This document shows, in pieces, positions 11,174 through 20,636 of a DNA stretch of 64,000 nt (position 1 is the stretch's first letter; every line of letters starts with the position of its first letter). A program made the position numbers and the translations under genes. The notes below the pieces were generated by a model. The model was given only the letters and a program-made list of their open reading frames with translations, had not been told where the DNA came from and ran no database searches. This DNA comes from Phyllobacterium sp. 628. Lineage in GTDB: Bacteria; Pseudomonadota; Alphaproteobacteria; Rhizobiales; Rhizobiaceae. The DNA is taken from NCBI RefSeq assembly GCF_014189505.1, contig NZ_CP050301.1:689501-753500 (forward strand), read 5' to 3'.

Positions 11174-11204
11174 AATGTAATGTTTCCAGTAACTGGAAGG
11201 TCAA
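11174..11204 (-). promoter_or_regulatory. CueR-type operator/promoter of copA-cueR
   Basis: On the minus strand: a -35 element TTGACC (11204-11199), a 19-base spacer carrying the dyad TTCCAGTTACTGGAA (11198-11184), and a -10 element TACATT (11179-11174). The over-long 19-base spacer with a centred dyad is the hallmark of MerR-family promoters, and this dyad closely matches known CueR sites. Transcription would begin roughly 30 bases before the chosen copA start. Confidence 0.85.
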
Positions 11205-11340
11205 GGCTTGTTCGAAAGTTTCTTCATCACACCGGAAAGCCGCGAATTTCGATTGTTGCAAATGCCGGTTTTTGCGATGGTGCTGGAATTAGCGCGAGAG
11301 ACTGTGAGATATCTCGATCAACATATTGCGGGAAATTTTA

Positions 11341-12411
11341 ATGAGCCGTTTTTGGAGTTCTATCGTGCACACCTTGACGCCCTACGTTGCGGGTGAACAA
11401 CCGGCGATGCACAATCTGGTCAAACTGAACACCAATGAGAACCCATACGGTCCTTCACCGCGTGCCTTGGCGGCCATCGCAGCCGAGACAACAGAGGCCC
11501 TGCGGCTTTATCCAGATCCTACGGCGCTCAAACTGAGAGAAGCCATTGCTAAAAGCCATGGTCTTGCAGCCAACAATGTCTTTGTCGGTAATGGCTCGGA
11601 TGAAGTGCTTGCCCATGTGTTTCAGGCATTACTGAAACATGACAGGCCGCTGCTCTTTCCGGATGTCACCTACAGTTTCTTCCCGACATTTTGCAATCTG
11701 TACGGGATCAGCTTCCGTGAGGTGCCGCTCGATGATGCCATGGCGGTCCGTATCTCGGATTACCGGCAGGAATGCGGTGCTATTGTCCTGCCCAATCCGA
11801 ACGCGCCTACCGGAACAGCCTTGCCTCTGGCCGAGATCGAGACGCTGATTGCCGAGCATCCGGATCAGGTTGTGGTTATTGACGAAGCCTATGTTGATTT
11901 TGGTGCGGAGAGCGCTATTGCGCTGGTTGCGCGCTACCCCAACCTGCTTGTGACCCAGACATTTTCAAAATCGCGTGGCCTTGCCGGGCTTCGCGTTGGC
12001 TTTGCCATTGGACAACCCCCGCTCATTGAAGCTCTGAACCGCGTCAAGGATAGTTTCAACTCTTACCCGCTGGATCGCCTTGCCATCGCGGGCGCTGTTG
12101 CCGCCTGGGAGGATAAGGAGTGGTTTGAGGAAAAACTCGCCAAGGTCATTGCCACGAGGGACAATTTGTCCGCCGCTCTGCGTGAATTGCAGTTTGAAGT
12201 TCTTCCTTCCTCAGCCAATCTCCTGTTTGCCAGACACGCCACTCTGCCCGGCGCAGAGATTACGGCTCAACTTCGAAGCCGGGCCATATTGATCCGGCAT
12301 TTCCCGAAGCCGCGCATACACGATTATCTGCGTATCAGCATTGGTACGGACGATGAATGCGCGAAGCTTCTGTCAGGCTTGGCGGATGTGATCGCATTCT
12401 TGGAAAGATAA
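11341..12411 (+). CDS. hisC: HisC-like PLP-dependent aminotransferase (histidinol-phosphate aminotransferase family)
   Basis: Fold-type I aminotransferase, 356 residues from the ATG at MSRFWSSIV. Key motifs: KLNTNENPYGPSP near the N-terminus, FVGNGSDEVL, PNPNAPTG (the PLP-contacting Asn), DEAYVDF, and the Schiff-base lysine in TFSKSRGLAGLRVGF. The substrate is probably histidinol phosphate, but paralogues acting on aromatic amino acids are common in rhizobia, so the exact reaction is uncertain. It stands alone, divergent from copA, and is followed by a hairpin terminator. Confidence 0.85.
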   Translation: MSRFWSSIVHTLTPYVAGEQPAMHNLVKLNTNENPYGPSPRALAAIAAETTEALRLYPDPTALKLREAIAKSHGLAANNVFVGNGSDEVLAHVFQALLKHDRPLLFPDVTYSFFPTFCNLYGISFREVPLDDAMAVRISDYRQECGAIVLPNPNAPTGTALPLAEIETLIAEHPDQVVVIDEAYVDFGAESAIALVARYPNLLVTQTFSKSRGLAGLRVGFAIGQPPLIEALNRVKDSFNSYPLDRLAIAGAVAAWEDKEWFEEKLAKVIATRDNLSAALRELQFEVLPSSANLLFARHATLPGAEITAQLRSRAILIRHFPKPRIHDYLRISIGTDDECAKLLSGLADVIAFLER

Positions 12412-12435
12412 AGCCCGGCATCGCTGCCGGGCTTT
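12411..12435. terminator. Bidirectional intrinsic terminator between hisC and ada
   Basis: Perfect hairpin AAGCCCGGCA / TGCCGGGCTT with a four-base loop, immediately after the hisC stop. The short T stretch on the plus strand and the AAAG before the stem let it work in both directions, serving the convergent ada-like gene as well. Confidence 0.8.
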
Positions 12436-12460
12436 ATGGCTGTCTCGGGAGGAGACGGGC

Positions 12461-13369
12461 TTAGCCGGAACGTGCCAGATCGAGTTCTTCGCTGCCTTCG
12501 CCCATCTGGCCGGCTTCCCAGCCCAGAATGGCGCGCTTGCGCGTCAGTCCCCAATGATAGCCCGTGAGGGCGCCGGACTTGCCAAGAGCGCGGTGACACG
12601 GAACCACGAAGGAGATCGGGTTGGCGCCGACAGCAGCGCCTACGGCGCGTGACGCCTTGGGCGAACCGATATCCTGCGCGATGTCGGAATAGGCGCAGGC
12701 CTTGCCCATGGGCACCTTGAGCAGGGCTTCCCAGACCCGCAACTGGAAGTCCGTGCCGATCATGACCACTTTCAATGGCCGGTCGGAACGCCATTCTGCC
12801 GGATTGAACACCCGCGCCGCATAGGGTGACGTTGCATTCAGATCCTCAAGATAGGTGGCATTCGGCCAGCGTGAGGTCATATCTCCAAGTGCTTCCCGCT
12901 CGTTGCCCGCATCGGCAAAGGCGAGCCCTGCCAGTCCGCGATCCGTCACCATGACCAAAGCGCGTCCGAAAGGCGAAATATGGAAGCCGTAGCGGATGGT
13001 GAGGCCTGCGCCGCGGGTCTTGTAGTCACCCGGCGACATGCCTTCATGCGTAACAAACAGGTCATGCAGGCGGCTTGGGCCGGAGAGACCGGTTTCCAAT
13101 GCGGTTTCCAGCACCGGCATGCCATCATCCAGCAGGCGGCGGGCATGGTCTATGGTCACTGCCTGCAGGAAACCCTTGGGGGACAGGCCGGCCCAGCGGG
13201 TAAAAAGCTTCTGCAACGCTGTTGGAGACAGTCCTGCATCCTTTGCCAGCGCCTCGAGCGATGGCTGGTCGCGGTAATCTTCGCTGATTCGCTCGATGAT
13301 GTGGCTGACGATGGCATAATCGTTGCCGGTTGGCGTGATGTCGTTCTGTAGTACGGCCTGCGGTTTCAT
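12461..13369 (-). CDS. ada: Ada-type methylated-DNA-[protein]-cysteine methyltransferase with AraC HTH
   Basis: 302-residue protein from the ATG preceded by GAGGT (MKPQAVLQND). An AraC-type helix-turn-helix (about residues 20-100; SLEALAKDAGLSPTALQKLF) is fused to an O6-methylguanine-DNA methyltransferase domain with the acceptor cysteine in the motif FVVPCHRALGKSG. It lacks the N-terminal zinc Ada domain that senses methylphosphotriesters, so it resembles the shorter Ada variants common in alphaproteobacteria. Expected role: direct repair of O6-alkylguanine, possibly with regulatory DNA binding. An upstream in-frame ATG at 13429 lacks a good ribosome-binding site. Confidence 0.9.
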   Translation of the reverse strand: MKPQAVLQNDITPTGNDYAIVSHIIERISEDYRDQPSLEALAKDAGLSPTALQKLFTRWAGLSPKGFLQAVTIDHARRLLDDGMPVLETALETGLSGPSRLHDLFVTHEGMSPGDYKTRGAGLTIRYGFHISPFGRALVMVTDRGLAGLAFADAGNEREALGDMTSRWPNATYLEDLNATSPYAARVFNPAEWRSDRPLKVVMIGTDFQLRVWEALLKVPMGKACAYSDIAQDIGSPKASRAVGAAVGANPISFVVPCHRALGKSGALTGYHWGLTRKRAILGWEAGQMGEGSEELDLARSG

Positions 13370-13543
13370 GATCTTTACCTCAATCAGGCGTGATCCGGAG
13401 TCGGTGTGTCGTTCAGACGGATCAGGCATTCAATTCATGTCTGGAGCATCGCGTGCAACCCTGACGGCATGTGATGCTCTGTTGAAGGACATATGACCAT
13501 GCAGGTGCCTGATCTGCCACCCGTTTCTTGCACGCTGTAAAAA

Positions 13544-14050
13544 TTACCGGCCCTTGGCCGTGGCAAGAGCGCGTGTAAAGGCCGATGCAAAGCTTTCCCG
13601 GTCATCTGGGTTGAGAAAAGAACCAATGCTGACGGCCTTTCCCTGTCCTTCTACCAGCATGGAGGTGATGCCGATTTCCTCGTGCCGGGCAACGCTGAAC
13701 CGTGTCCAGAATGGATTGAACTCGTGCAGCTTGGTACGGCCGGATGGCGCCACCTGCTTGATCTGCAGGGCGAGGCGCGAAATGCTGACTTCCTCATGCG
13801 CCTTTGCCGCCGCATAGTTCATACGGAAAGCAATATAGACGAGCAGGACATCCAGTCCGAAAAAGCCGAAAACCGGCCAAGCTCCCAGCGACAGGAAGAA
13901 CAGTCCGGTCAGAAAACTGCAGCCGCCAAGTGCGGCCATCACCACGAGAAATCCCGTATTGCCAAGCGAACGGTGTGGCACAAGAAGAGCGTGAAAAATT
14001 TCCTCTTCATTGCGCGCGGCAGCGTCAATTGGGTTGATTGTTTGGCTCAT
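13544..14050 (-). CDS. DUF2244 membrane protein
   Basis: 168-residue protein from the ATG at MSQTINPID. It has a cytoplasmic N-terminus, a pair of membrane helices (about residues 30-80, containing GNTGFLVVMAALGG and FGFFGLDVLLVYIAF) and a C-terminal soluble domain with NPFWTRF and a GSFLNPDDRESFASAF ending. This layout matches DUF2244, a widespread alphaproteobacterial family of unknown function. It is divergent from nth, with only 22 bases between starts, so promoters must overlap. Confidence 0.8.
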   Translation of the reverse strand: MSQTINPIDAAARNEEEIFHALLVPHRSLGNTGFLVVMAALGGCSFLTGLFFLSLGAWPVFGFFGLDVLLVYIAFRMNYAAAKAHEEVSISRLALQIKQVAPSGRTKLHEFNPFWTRFSVARHEEIGITSMLVEGQGKAVSIGSFLNPDDRESFASAFTRALATAKGR

Positions 14051-14072
14051 AATGCTTGAGTATAGAAGGGTC

Positions 14073-14858
14073 ATGGAAAATCCCAAGAGCAAAGTTGATC
14101 AGATTGACGTGAGTGCGGCACCCGAGCAGAGCGCGCTTTTGCAGACACCGGCCAAAAGGCCGCGCAACGTACCGGGCACGCGCTACACGGAGGCCGAGAT
14201 TCATGAGATTTTTCGCCGGTTTTCCATCCAGCGTCCTGAGCCCAAGGGCGAACTCGAACACGTCAATGCTTTCACGCTGCTCGTTGCTGTTGTCCTTTCC
14301 GCACAGGCCACGGATGTCGGCGTCAACAAGGCGACGCGGGCTTTGTTCAAGGTGGCCGATACGCCGGAAAAGATGCGCGATCTCGGTGAGGCGACAGTCG
14401 GAGACTATATCCGCACCATCGGCCTGTGGCGCAACAAGGCGAAGAACGTCATTGCCCTGTCAGATGCGTTGATCCGGGATTTCGGCAGTCAAGTCCCGGA
14501 TGATCGCGATGAGTTGATCAAGCTCCCGGGTGTGGGCCGCAAGACCGCCAACGTGGTGCTCAGCATGGCGTTCGGTCAGGCGACAATGGCGGTCGATACT
14601 CATATTTTCCGTATCGGCAACCGGCTTGGCCTTGCCCCCGGCAAAACGCCGGATCAGGTGGAAGCCAAGCTGATGAAGGTGATTCCGGCGGAATATCTTT
14701 ATCACGCCCATCATTGGCTGATCCTGCATGGGCGCTATGTCTGCAAAGCGCGCAAACCCGATTGCCCCGCCTGCGTCATCGCGGATATCTGCAAGGCAGC
14801 CGAAAAAACCTCGGAACTCCCGGCACCGCTTGTCCCGCTGCCCCCGCAGGTGTTTTAG
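14073..14858 (+). CDS. nth: Endonuclease III
   Basis: Base-excision repair DNA glycosylase/AP lyase that removes oxidised pyrimidines. It has the helix-hairpin-helix LPGVGRKTANVVLSMAFG with the catalytic Lys, the catalytic Asp in VDTHIFRIGNRLGL, and a C-terminal [4Fe-4S] motif C-X6-C-X2-C-X5-C (CKARKPDCPACVIADIC). About 260 residues from the ATG preceded by AGAAGGG; an in-frame ATG at 14052 is also possible. The roughly 45-residue N-terminal tail is longer than in E. coli Nth but common in rhizobia. Its 3' end overlaps the convergent gene by four bases. Confidence 0.95.
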   Translation: MENPKSKVDQIDVSAAPEQSALLQTPAKRPRNVPGTRYTEAEIHEIFRRFSIQRPEPKGELEHVNAFTLLVAVVLSAQATDVGVNKATRALFKVADTPEKMRDLGEATVGDYIRTIGLWRNKAKNVIALSDALIRDFGSQVPDDRDELIKLPGVGRKTANVVLSMAFGQATMAVDTHIFRIGNRLGLAPGKTPDQVEAKLMKVIPAEYLYHAHHWLILHGRYVCKARKPDCPACVIADICKAAEKTSELPAPLVPLPPQVF

Positions 14859-15571
14859 CGCAGTGCTGCCGGTGGTTCCGATTGCGCCACGGCCTTGTGC
14901 AGATGCACCATCATCGCTGCGGCGAACAGCGGCGTCAGCAGGTTGAGAATCGGGATCGCCATGAACGCGGCGATGACAAGCCCCGCCAGAAACACGGTGG
15001 TTGAATGTTTCGACCGCAACGCCTTGGCTTCCATTTCCGGACGGAAACGCATGGCGGCAAATTCGAAAAACTCGCGGCCAAGCAGATAACCGTTGACTAC
15101 AAAGAACGCGATGATGTTGACGCCGGGGATCAGCAGCAACAGGAGCGCAATGATATTGCCGATGATAACAACGCCGAGGAACTTCAAAGACAGAACGAAG
15201 GATCGCAGCGTCGGCAGCGGACGGCCCTTCGGATCGAGCGGGTAGTCCGACTTTTCCACAACTTCCGCCACATCATCAAGAAACAGTCCAGCGACGATGG
15301 CGGAAACCGGCGCGATCAGGAGTGCCAATCCCATTGCCAACGCAATACTGGCCAGAATTCCGGCAAACAGGCCCAGCCAACCGGCCCAAGATGGGAGATC
15401 CGGCAGCCATTGATCGAAAAAGGGCAGGGCCAGCGCTTCGAACAGTTCGCGCATGCCAAACCATGCGCCGATCAGCAGCAGAAGGGTCATGCCAAGAGAT
15501 TTCCACAGAACGGACCGGAATTCCGGCCGGAACAGATGGCTGGCGGCGGCGCGGGCGCTGTCAAAGATCAT
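14855..15571 (-). CDS. CysZ/EI24-family membrane protein
   Basis: 238-residue polytopic protein from the ATG at MIFDSARAAA, preceded by AGGAT. Four or more hydrophobic segments are visible (LGMTLLLLIGAWFGM, ILASIALAMGLALLIAPVSA, FLGVVIIGNIIALLLLLIPG, VFLAGLVIAAFMAIPILNL), as is the FFVVNGYLLGREFFEFAAMR block typical of the EI24/CysZ family. E. coli CysZ is a sulfate permease. Whether this homologue moves sulfate is unknown, and it is not near the cys operon at 25-30 kb. Confidence 0.82.
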   Translation of the reverse strand: MIFDSARAAASHLFRPEFRSVLWKSLGMTLLLLIGAWFGMRELFEALALPFFDQWLPDLPSWAGWLGLFAGILASIALAMGLALLIAPVSAIVAGLFLDDVAEVVEKSDYPLDPKGRPLPTLRSFVLSLKFLGVVIIGNIIALLLLLIPGVNIIAFFVVNGYLLGREFFEFAAMRFRPEMEAKALRSKHSTTVFLAGLVIAAFMAIPILNLLTPLFAAAMMVHLHKAVAQSEPPAALR

Positions 15572-15737
15572 TGTGCCATTTATCCTTTTTGGCCTTTCGG
15601 GTGTTTTGGAGATAGGAGATGAGTTTGGCGCAGACAAGGCGTGGATGCGTATTAGGGGTAGTCAAGTTCCACTGTTCCAGCTAGGACTTGGCGAACCAGA
15701 GGCCAAGAACTGCAATTGAATCAATCCTGGAGTTTTC

Positions 15738-16730
15738 ATGTCGAGTTATGACGTGCTTTGCATCGGCAATGCCATTGTCGATATCATTGCCCGCACGGAT
15801 GATGATTTTATCGTCAAGAACGGTATCATCAAAAATGCGATGAATCTGATCGATGCCGACCGTGCGGAATTTCTGTACGAACGCATGGGTCCCGCCATCG
15901 AAGCTTCAGGCGGCAGTGCCGGGAATACGGCGGCTGGCGTTGCCAGTCTCGGCGGCCGCGCGGCCTATTTCGGTAAAGTTGCCGACGATTCGCTCGGCCA
16001 TATTTTCACCCACGATATTCGCGCGCAGGGCGTTGCCTTTGACACGCGCGTTCTGAAAGCGCCGCCGCCCACGGCTCGCTCGATGATTTTCGTTACGCCC
16101 GATGGCGAGCGTTCCATGAACACCTATCTCGGCGCCTGCGTCGAGCTCGGACCGGAAGACGTCGAAAGCTCGAAAGTCTCCGAAGCCAAGGTCACCTATT
16201 TCGAAGGTTATCTCTGGGATCCGCCCCGCGCCAAGGAAGCGATCCGTCTCTCGGCGAAAATCGCGCATGAACATAAGCGCGAAGTGGCGATGACCCTGTC
16301 TGATCCATTCTGCGTTGATCGCTATCGTGATGAGTTCCTTGATCTCATGCGCTCCGGCACAGTCGATATCGTCTTTGCCAATGAGGCAGAGTTGAAGTCA
16401 CTGTACCAGACCGATGATTTCGAGAAGGGCCTTGATGCCATCCGCAAGGATTGCAAGCTGGCTGCCATCACCCGTTCGGAAAAAGGCTCGGTGGTCGTTT
16501 CCAAGGATGAAACAGTTGCCGTTGCTGCCATCGAAATCGAAGAACTGGTTGATACGACAGGTGCTGGCGACCTCTACGCGTCGGGCTTCCTGTTCGGCTA
16601 TACGACGGGCCGCTCGCTGACCGATTGTGCCAAGCTTGGCTCATTGACCGCAGGTCTGGTTATTCAGCAGATCGGTCCGCGTCCGCAGCAGAACCTGAAG
16701 ATTGCCGCCCAGCAGGCCGGATTACTCTGA
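15738..16730 (+). CDS. PfkB-family carbohydrate/adenosine kinase
   Basis: 330-residue ribokinase-fold kinase. It has the N-terminal DVLCIGNAIVDIIA, the substrate-binding GGSAGNTAAGVASLGG, and the anion-hole/catalytic motif DTTGAGDLYASGF near residue 275. Rhizobial proteins of this type are annotated as adenosine kinase or as fructokinase; the sequence alone does not settle the substrate. It is monocistronic, and its stop overlaps the convergent TRIC-like gene by nine bases. Confidence 0.88.
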   Translation: MSSYDVLCIGNAIVDIIARTDDDFIVKNGIIKNAMNLIDADRAEFLYERMGPAIEASGGSAGNTAAGVASLGGRAAYFGKVADDSLGHIFTHDIRAQGVAFDTRVLKAPPPTARSMIFVTPDGERSMNTYLGACVELGPEDVESSKVSEAKVTYFEGYLWDPPRAKEAIRLSAKIAHEHKREVAMTLSDPFCVDRYRDEFLDLMRSGTVDIVFANEAELKSLYQTDDFEKGLDAIRKDCKLAAITRSEKGSVVVSKDETVAVAAIEIEELVDTTGAGDLYASGFLFGYTTGRSLTDCAKLGSLTAGLVIQQIGPRPQQNLKIAAQQAGLL

Positions 16731-17375
16731 CCGCACAATGCCGTCACGCTTGAGTTCTTCAGGCGTGCGGCCGACCTTGTGATAATTGGGCAAGGTCCAG
16801 CCAAAATACAGTGCACCGCCGCGCACCGCAAAAGCGGTTAGCGCAGCGAGCAGTGCCGAGACTTCCGGCCCTGCCGAAAGACCAAGCAGCAGCGTATAGG
16901 CGGCTGAACCGGCCAGCGCAGCCGTGACATAGATTTCACGCCGCATCAGCACCGATGGCTCTCCTGAAACGATATCGCGCAGCACGCCGCCGAATGTTGC
17001 TGTCAAAATGCCTGTCACAACGGCAATTGTCGGATCAAAGCTGAGTGCCAGCGCCTTTGCTGCACCCATGACGCTATAGGCGGCAAGGCCAAGCGCATCG
17101 AGCCAAAGTAGCAGGCGATAGCGCGATTCGAGCAGGTTGGCGGAAAAGTAGACGAGGATTGCGGCAGCGGCGCAGACAAGGATGTAGCCGGGTTCGCGCA
17201 CCCAGAACACCGGAACGCCGAGAATGAGGTCGCGCAGCGTGCCGCCGCCAATGCCGGTAACGGCGGCGAGAAACACAAACGCGATGATATCGAGCTGGCG
17301 GCGCGAGGCGGCGAGACCGCCCGTAGCAGCGAAGACGAACACCCCGGCATAGTTGAATATCTGGATCATGGTCAT
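16722..17375 (-). CDS. TRIC-like (UPF0126) small membrane channel protein
   Basis: 217-residue integral membrane protein from the ATG at MTMIQIFNYAG. It consists of two repeated halves, each with glycine-rich GGG/GGV-LRD motifs: AVTGIGGGTLRDLILG in the first and TATFGGVLRDIVSG in the second. This is the signature of the UPF0126/YicG family, related to trimeric intracellular cation channels. The physiological ion is unknown. A frame extends upstream to 17438 but would read through the grpE terminator region, so the internal ATG is preferred. Confidence 0.87.
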   Translation of the reverse strand: MTMIQIFNYAGVFVFAATGGLAASRRQLDIIAFVFLAAVTGIGGGTLRDLILGVPVFWVREPGYILVCAAAAILVYFSANLLESRYRLLLWLDALGLAAYSVMGAAKALALSFDPTIAVVTGILTATFGGVLRDIVSGEPSVLMRREIYVTAALAGSAAYTLLLGLSAGPEVSALLAALTAFAVRGGALYFGWTLPNYHKVGRTPEELKRDGIVRSE

Positions 17376-17426
17376 CGGCTGTTCCCCCTCTCGCTGCACG
17401 CAATAGAGCATGATCAGGCCAAATGA

Positions 17427-17462
17427 AAAAGGCCACACTCCGTTGCCGGAATGTGGCCTTTG
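17427..17462 (-). terminator. Intrinsic terminator downstream of grpE
   Basis: Long stem AAGGCCACA / TGTGGCCTT with loop region CTCCGTTGCCGGAA, which can extend the stem further. On the minus strand it is followed by TTTTTC, a good U-tract for transcripts coming from grpE, which ends 20 bases before it. Confidence 0.85.
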
Positions 17463-17481
17463 CCTTCATATTGTCAGGCGG

Positions 17482-18195
17482 TCAGGCGTCTTTTTCAGCC
17501 TGCGGATTGATTGGACCGGGCTCGGCCTGACCTTCGCCCGCTGCCTGCTTCGGTCCACCCTTGGAAACGCCGACCAGTGCTGGACGCAGCATGCGGTCGC
17601 CAATGATGAAGCCGCTCTGCGCAACCTGCAGCACCGTGTTGTGCGGTACTTCAGTGTTGGGGATTTCGTACATTGCCTGATGGAAGTTCGGGTCGAACCT
17701 CTGATTCAGCGGTTCGATCTTCTTCACGCCGTGCCGTTCCAGCGCCGACATCATTGAGCGTTCGGTCATCTCAACGCCTTCGGCCAGCGTCTTGAAACCC
17801 GCATCGCCATTGGCCAGTGCATCGGCCGGGATGGCTTCGAGCGCACGCTTCAGATTGTCGGAAACCGACAGCATGTCGCGGGCAAAATTGGCAACCGAAT
17901 AGGCACGGGCATCGTGCACATCGCGGGCGGTGCGCTTGCGCAGGTTTTCCATATCGGCGGCAAGCCGCAGCAACTGGTCACGCAGATCGCCATTATCGGC
18001 GCGCAATGCATCCAGCTCGGCGCTGCTTACAGCTTCCGCCTGGTCTTCGTCTTCCTGCGCCATGGCATATTCTTCTGCCTTGCGCGATTTCAGAAAATCA
18101 TCGGCAGCGCGCTTCAGCGCATCGCGATCGCGCGGATTCTTCAGATCGCGCTGATCGAGATCGGGTGCGTCGTGATGTTTCTTTTCTTCAGCCAT
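17482..18195 (-). CDS. grpE: GrpE, nucleotide exchange factor for DnaK
   Basis: 237-residue co-chaperone that releases ADP from DnaK. A charged N-terminal region and a long coiled coil ([29 protein letters not shown]) lead into the beta-wing domain with the signature from [18 protein letters not shown] to the final [19 protein letters not shown]. It sits downstream of hrcA on the same strand with a 97-base gap holding an RpoH-like promoter candidate, so it may be expressed both with hrcA and on its own. Confidence 0.97.
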   Translation of the reverse strand: MAEEKKHHDAPDLDQRDLKNPRDRDALKRAADDFLKSRKAEEYAMAQEDEDQAEAVSSAELDALRADNGDLRDQLLRLAADMENLRKRTARDVHDARAYSVANFARDMLSVSDNLKRALEAIPADALANGDAGFKTLAEGVEMTERSMMSALERHGVKKIEPLNQRFDPNFHQAMYEIPNTEVPHNTVLQVAQSGFIIGDRMLRPALVGVSKGGPKQAAGEGQAEPGPINPQAEKDA

Positions 18196-18231
18196 GTATC
18201 CTGTCCGTCCTTAAATCGAAATGTGCGCTGG

Positions 18232-18260
18232 ATATCGAGGTTTAGGCCGCGAAAATCAAG
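18232..18260 (-). promoter_or_regulatory. Candidate RpoH-type promoter of grpE
   Basis: Minus strand: CTTGAT (18260-18255), 17 bases, then CGATAT (18237-18232), about 40 bases before the grpE start. It has the CTTG-type -35 and the same spacing as the stronger candidate before ibpA. The -10 lacks the usual CC, so this is tentative. Confidence 0.4.
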
Positions 18261-18292
18261 TGCAAATGCCTCATGCGAGGTGTTCCTTTGCG

Positions 18293-19363
18293 CTATCGCA
18301 GCAGTCTTGAGACCAGTTGTGCCGTATAATCCACCATGGGAACGATACGCGCATAGTTAAGCCGCGTCGGGCCGATGACACCGAGGGCTCCAATGACCCG
18401 CTGTTCCGAGTCGCGATAGGGCGCGATGACCAGCGACGAGCCCGAAAGCGAGAAAAGCTTGTTTTCCGAGCCGATGAAAATACGCACACCCGAGCCCGCT
18501 TCGGCCAGATCAAGCAGTTGGATCGTACCTTCCTTGGTTTCGAGATCGTCGAACAGGTGCCGCAACCGGTCGAGGTCAGCTTCGGCATTGATCGAATCAA
18601 GCAGATTGCCGCGTCCGCGCACGATCAAACGTGGCGGTTGACCGCCGCCGGCGCCTCCCCACACGGCCAGTCCCTGTTCCACCATGTGCTGGGACAGTGT
18701 ATCGAGCGCCTGCTGTGTTTCCTCTTTCAAGCGGGCAATTTCGGCGCGCGCTTCGGTAATGGTGCGGCCCTGGATATGGGCATTGAGAAAGTTTGACGCT
18801 TCGATCAATTGGGACGGCGTCACACCCGGCGGCAAATCGATCACACGGTTTTCGATATCGCCACTTTGCGTCACCAGCACAGCCAGCGCCTTTGTCGGCT
18901 CCAGCCGCACGAATTCGATATGTTTGAGCGCGCCTTCCGCCTTGCTTGCCAGCACCAATCCGGCACCACGTGACATGCCGGACAGAATCTGGCTCGCCTG
19001 CGTCAGCACGTTTTCTGCCGATTGGGCGTCGCCGCCCGCCCGCACCTGTGCCTCGATTGAGTTACGCTCGTCGGAGGAGAGATCACCGACCTCCATGAAG
19101 GCATCGACGAAAAACCGCAGGCCCAGCTGTGTCGGCAGACGGCCCGCTGAAATGTGCGGCGCATAGACCAGTCCAAGATGTTCAAGGTCGCTCATCACAT
19201 TGCGGATGGTTGCGGGCGACAGACTGACCGGCAAGATGCGCGACAGGTTGCGTGAGCCCACAGGTTCGCCATCCCCGAGATAGCTCTCGACGATCCGCCT
19301 GAAAATATCCCGTGACCGCTGGTCCAGCGATTGCAATGGTTCGGGGACAACTGCCTTGTTCAT
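18293..19363 (-). CDS. hrcA: HrcA heat-inducible transcription repressor
   Basis: 356-residue repressor that binds CIRCE elements (classically before groESL and dnaK) and is tuned by GroEL. The N-terminal winged helix is clear ([22 protein letters not shown] with [17 protein letters not shown]). The remainder matches the dimerisation and inserted domains, including [17 protein letters not shown] and the final [22 protein letters not shown]. It is divergent from rph. No CIRCE palindrome was found upstream of hrcA or grpE here, so autoregulation by CIRCE is not supported. A possible CTTTGA-N17-CCTATAT promoter is at 19424-19395. Confidence 0.96.
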   Translation of the reverse strand: MNKAVVPEPLQSLDQRSRDIFRRIVESYLGDGEPVGSRNLSRILPVSLSPATIRNVMSDLEHLGLVYAPHISAGRLPTQLGLRFFVDAFMEVGDLSSDERNSIEAQVRAGGDAQSAENVLTQASQILSGMSRGAGLVLASKAEGALKHIEFVRLEPTKALAVLVTQSGDIENRVIDLPPGVTPSQLIEASNFLNAHIQGRTITEARAEIARLKEETQQALDTLSQHMVEQGLAVWGGAGGGQPPRLIVRGRGNLLDSINAEADLDRLRHLFDDLETKEGTIQLLDLAEAGSGVRIFIGSENKLFSLSGSSLVIAPYRDSEQRVIGALGVIGPTRLNYARIVPMVDYTAQLVSRLLR

Positions 19364-19499
19364 TGTGTCTCACGCCCTTGTGCTTCCGGGTTGAATATAG
19401 GCATTGTCGGCCCAATCATCAAAGCTTTTGCTTCATGGTTCCATTTAAGTCTCCGTTGCTCTAAAAGGCCGGACCAACATATTTTCAAGAGGTCATTCC

Positions 19500-20216
19500 A
19501 TGCGTCCTTCCAAACGAGCCCGAGACGAAATGCGCGCCATTTCCTTCGAGCGTGGCGTTTCCAAACATGCTGAAGGCTCGTGCCTGGTCAAGTTCGGCGA
19601 TACTCACGTATTGTGCACCGCCAGCCTTGAGGAAAAGGTGCCCGGCTGGATGCGTAACACCGGCAAGGGCTGGGTTACGGCTGAATATGGCATGCTGCCG
19701 CGTTCCACCGGCGACCGCATGCGCCGCGAAGCCTCATCCGGCAAGCAAGGCGGCCGCACCCTGGAAATTCAGCGGCTGATCGCCCGTTCATTGCGTGCTG
19801 TTGTCGATCTGCAGGCACTGGGTGAAGTGCAGATCACGGTTGACTGCGATGTCATTCAGGCCGATGGCGGCACACGCACAGCCGCCATCACCGGCGGCTG
19901 GGTTGCCCTGCATGAATGCCTGCGCTGGATGGAAACCCGCCAGATGCTCAAGGTCGAAAAGGTCCTGAAAGATCATGTTGCGGCTATTTCTTGCGGCATT
20001 TCCAACGGCACGCCAGTGATTGATCTTGATTACGCCGAAGATTCAACTGCACAGACCGATGCCAATTTCGTCATGACCGGCAAGGGTGGTATTGTCGAAG
20101 TGCAGGGAACAGCGGAAGGCGAACCATTCTCACAGGAAGAATTGCTGGCTTTGATGGATCTTGCCCGCAACGGCATCACCAGGCTGGTTTCGCTCCAGCA
20201 AATGGCGGTCAGCTAA
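19500..20216 (+). CDS. rph: Ribonuclease PH
   Basis: 238-residue phosphorolytic 3' exoribonuclease that trims tRNA precursors. Family motifs include the N-terminal [69 protein letters not shown] and [24 protein letters not shown] occurs upstream of the ATG. It is the first gene of a plus-strand run through yraN and divergent from hrcA, an arrangement common in Hyphomicrobiales. Confidence 0.98.
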   Translation: MRPSKRARDEMRAISFERGVSKHAEGSCLVKFGDTHVLCTASLEEKVPGWMRNTGKGWVTAEYGMLPRSTGDRMRREASSGKQGGRTLEIQRLIARSLRAVVDLQALGEVQITVDCDVIQADGGTRTAAITGGWVALHECLRWMETRQMLKVEKVLKDHVAAISCGISNGTPVIDLDYAEDSTAQTDANFVMTGKGGIVEVQGTAEGEPFSQEELLALMDLARNGITRLVSLQQMAVS

Positions 20217-20228
20217 CGGAAATCGGCC

Positions 20229-20636
20229 ATGCAGCCATCGGGTATTCTGGAAACAGCGCTTTATGTGACCGATATCGAGGTGGCTGCACGGTTCTATGCC
20301 GATGTGCTGGGATTGGATGTGATCCTGCGTGCCGGCAATGAATCGGTGTTCTTCCGCTGTGGTGCGGGTGTGCTGATCCTTTTCGATGCCCGGAAGTTGC
20401 AGGAACGGCCAAAAGGCGGTCTGCCGATCCCTGCGCATGGTGCCACGGGGCCGGGTCATGTCTGTTTCCGTGCAACGCGGGATGAAATTGCCGGGTGGAA
20501 GACCCATTTGCAGGCCAATGATATTGAAATCGAAAGTGAATTCGATTGGCCCAATGGTGCCCGCTCGCTGTATTTCCGTGATCCGTCCGGAAACTCGATT
20601 GAATTTGCCGAACCGGCTTTATGGAACCTGAAATGA
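20229..20636 (+). CDS. VOC (glyoxalase/bleomycin resistance-like) protein
   Basis: 135-residue single VOC domain of beta-alpha-beta-beta-beta repeats. Visible features are an N-terminal [22 protein letters not shown], a central GPGHVCFRA with a possible metal His, and the terminal [12 protein letters not shown] with a metal-ligand Glu. The substrate is unknown; it could be a lyase or a dioxygenase-like enzyme. It lies 12 bases after rph, and its stop overlaps the rdgB start (ATGA), so it is translated as part of this operon. Confidence 0.85.
   Translation: MQPSGILETALYVTDIEVAARFYADVLGLDVILRAGNESVFFRCGAGVLILFDARKLQERPKGGLPIPAHGATGPGHVCFRATRDEIAGWKTHLQANDIEIESEFDWPNGARSLYFRDPSGNSIEFAEPALWNLK

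Noticed and set aside
19364..19499. CIRCE element (TTAGCACTC-N9-GAGTGCTAA) near hrcA
   Set aside because: Searched in the hrcA-rph and hrcA-grpE gaps; no such palindrome is present.
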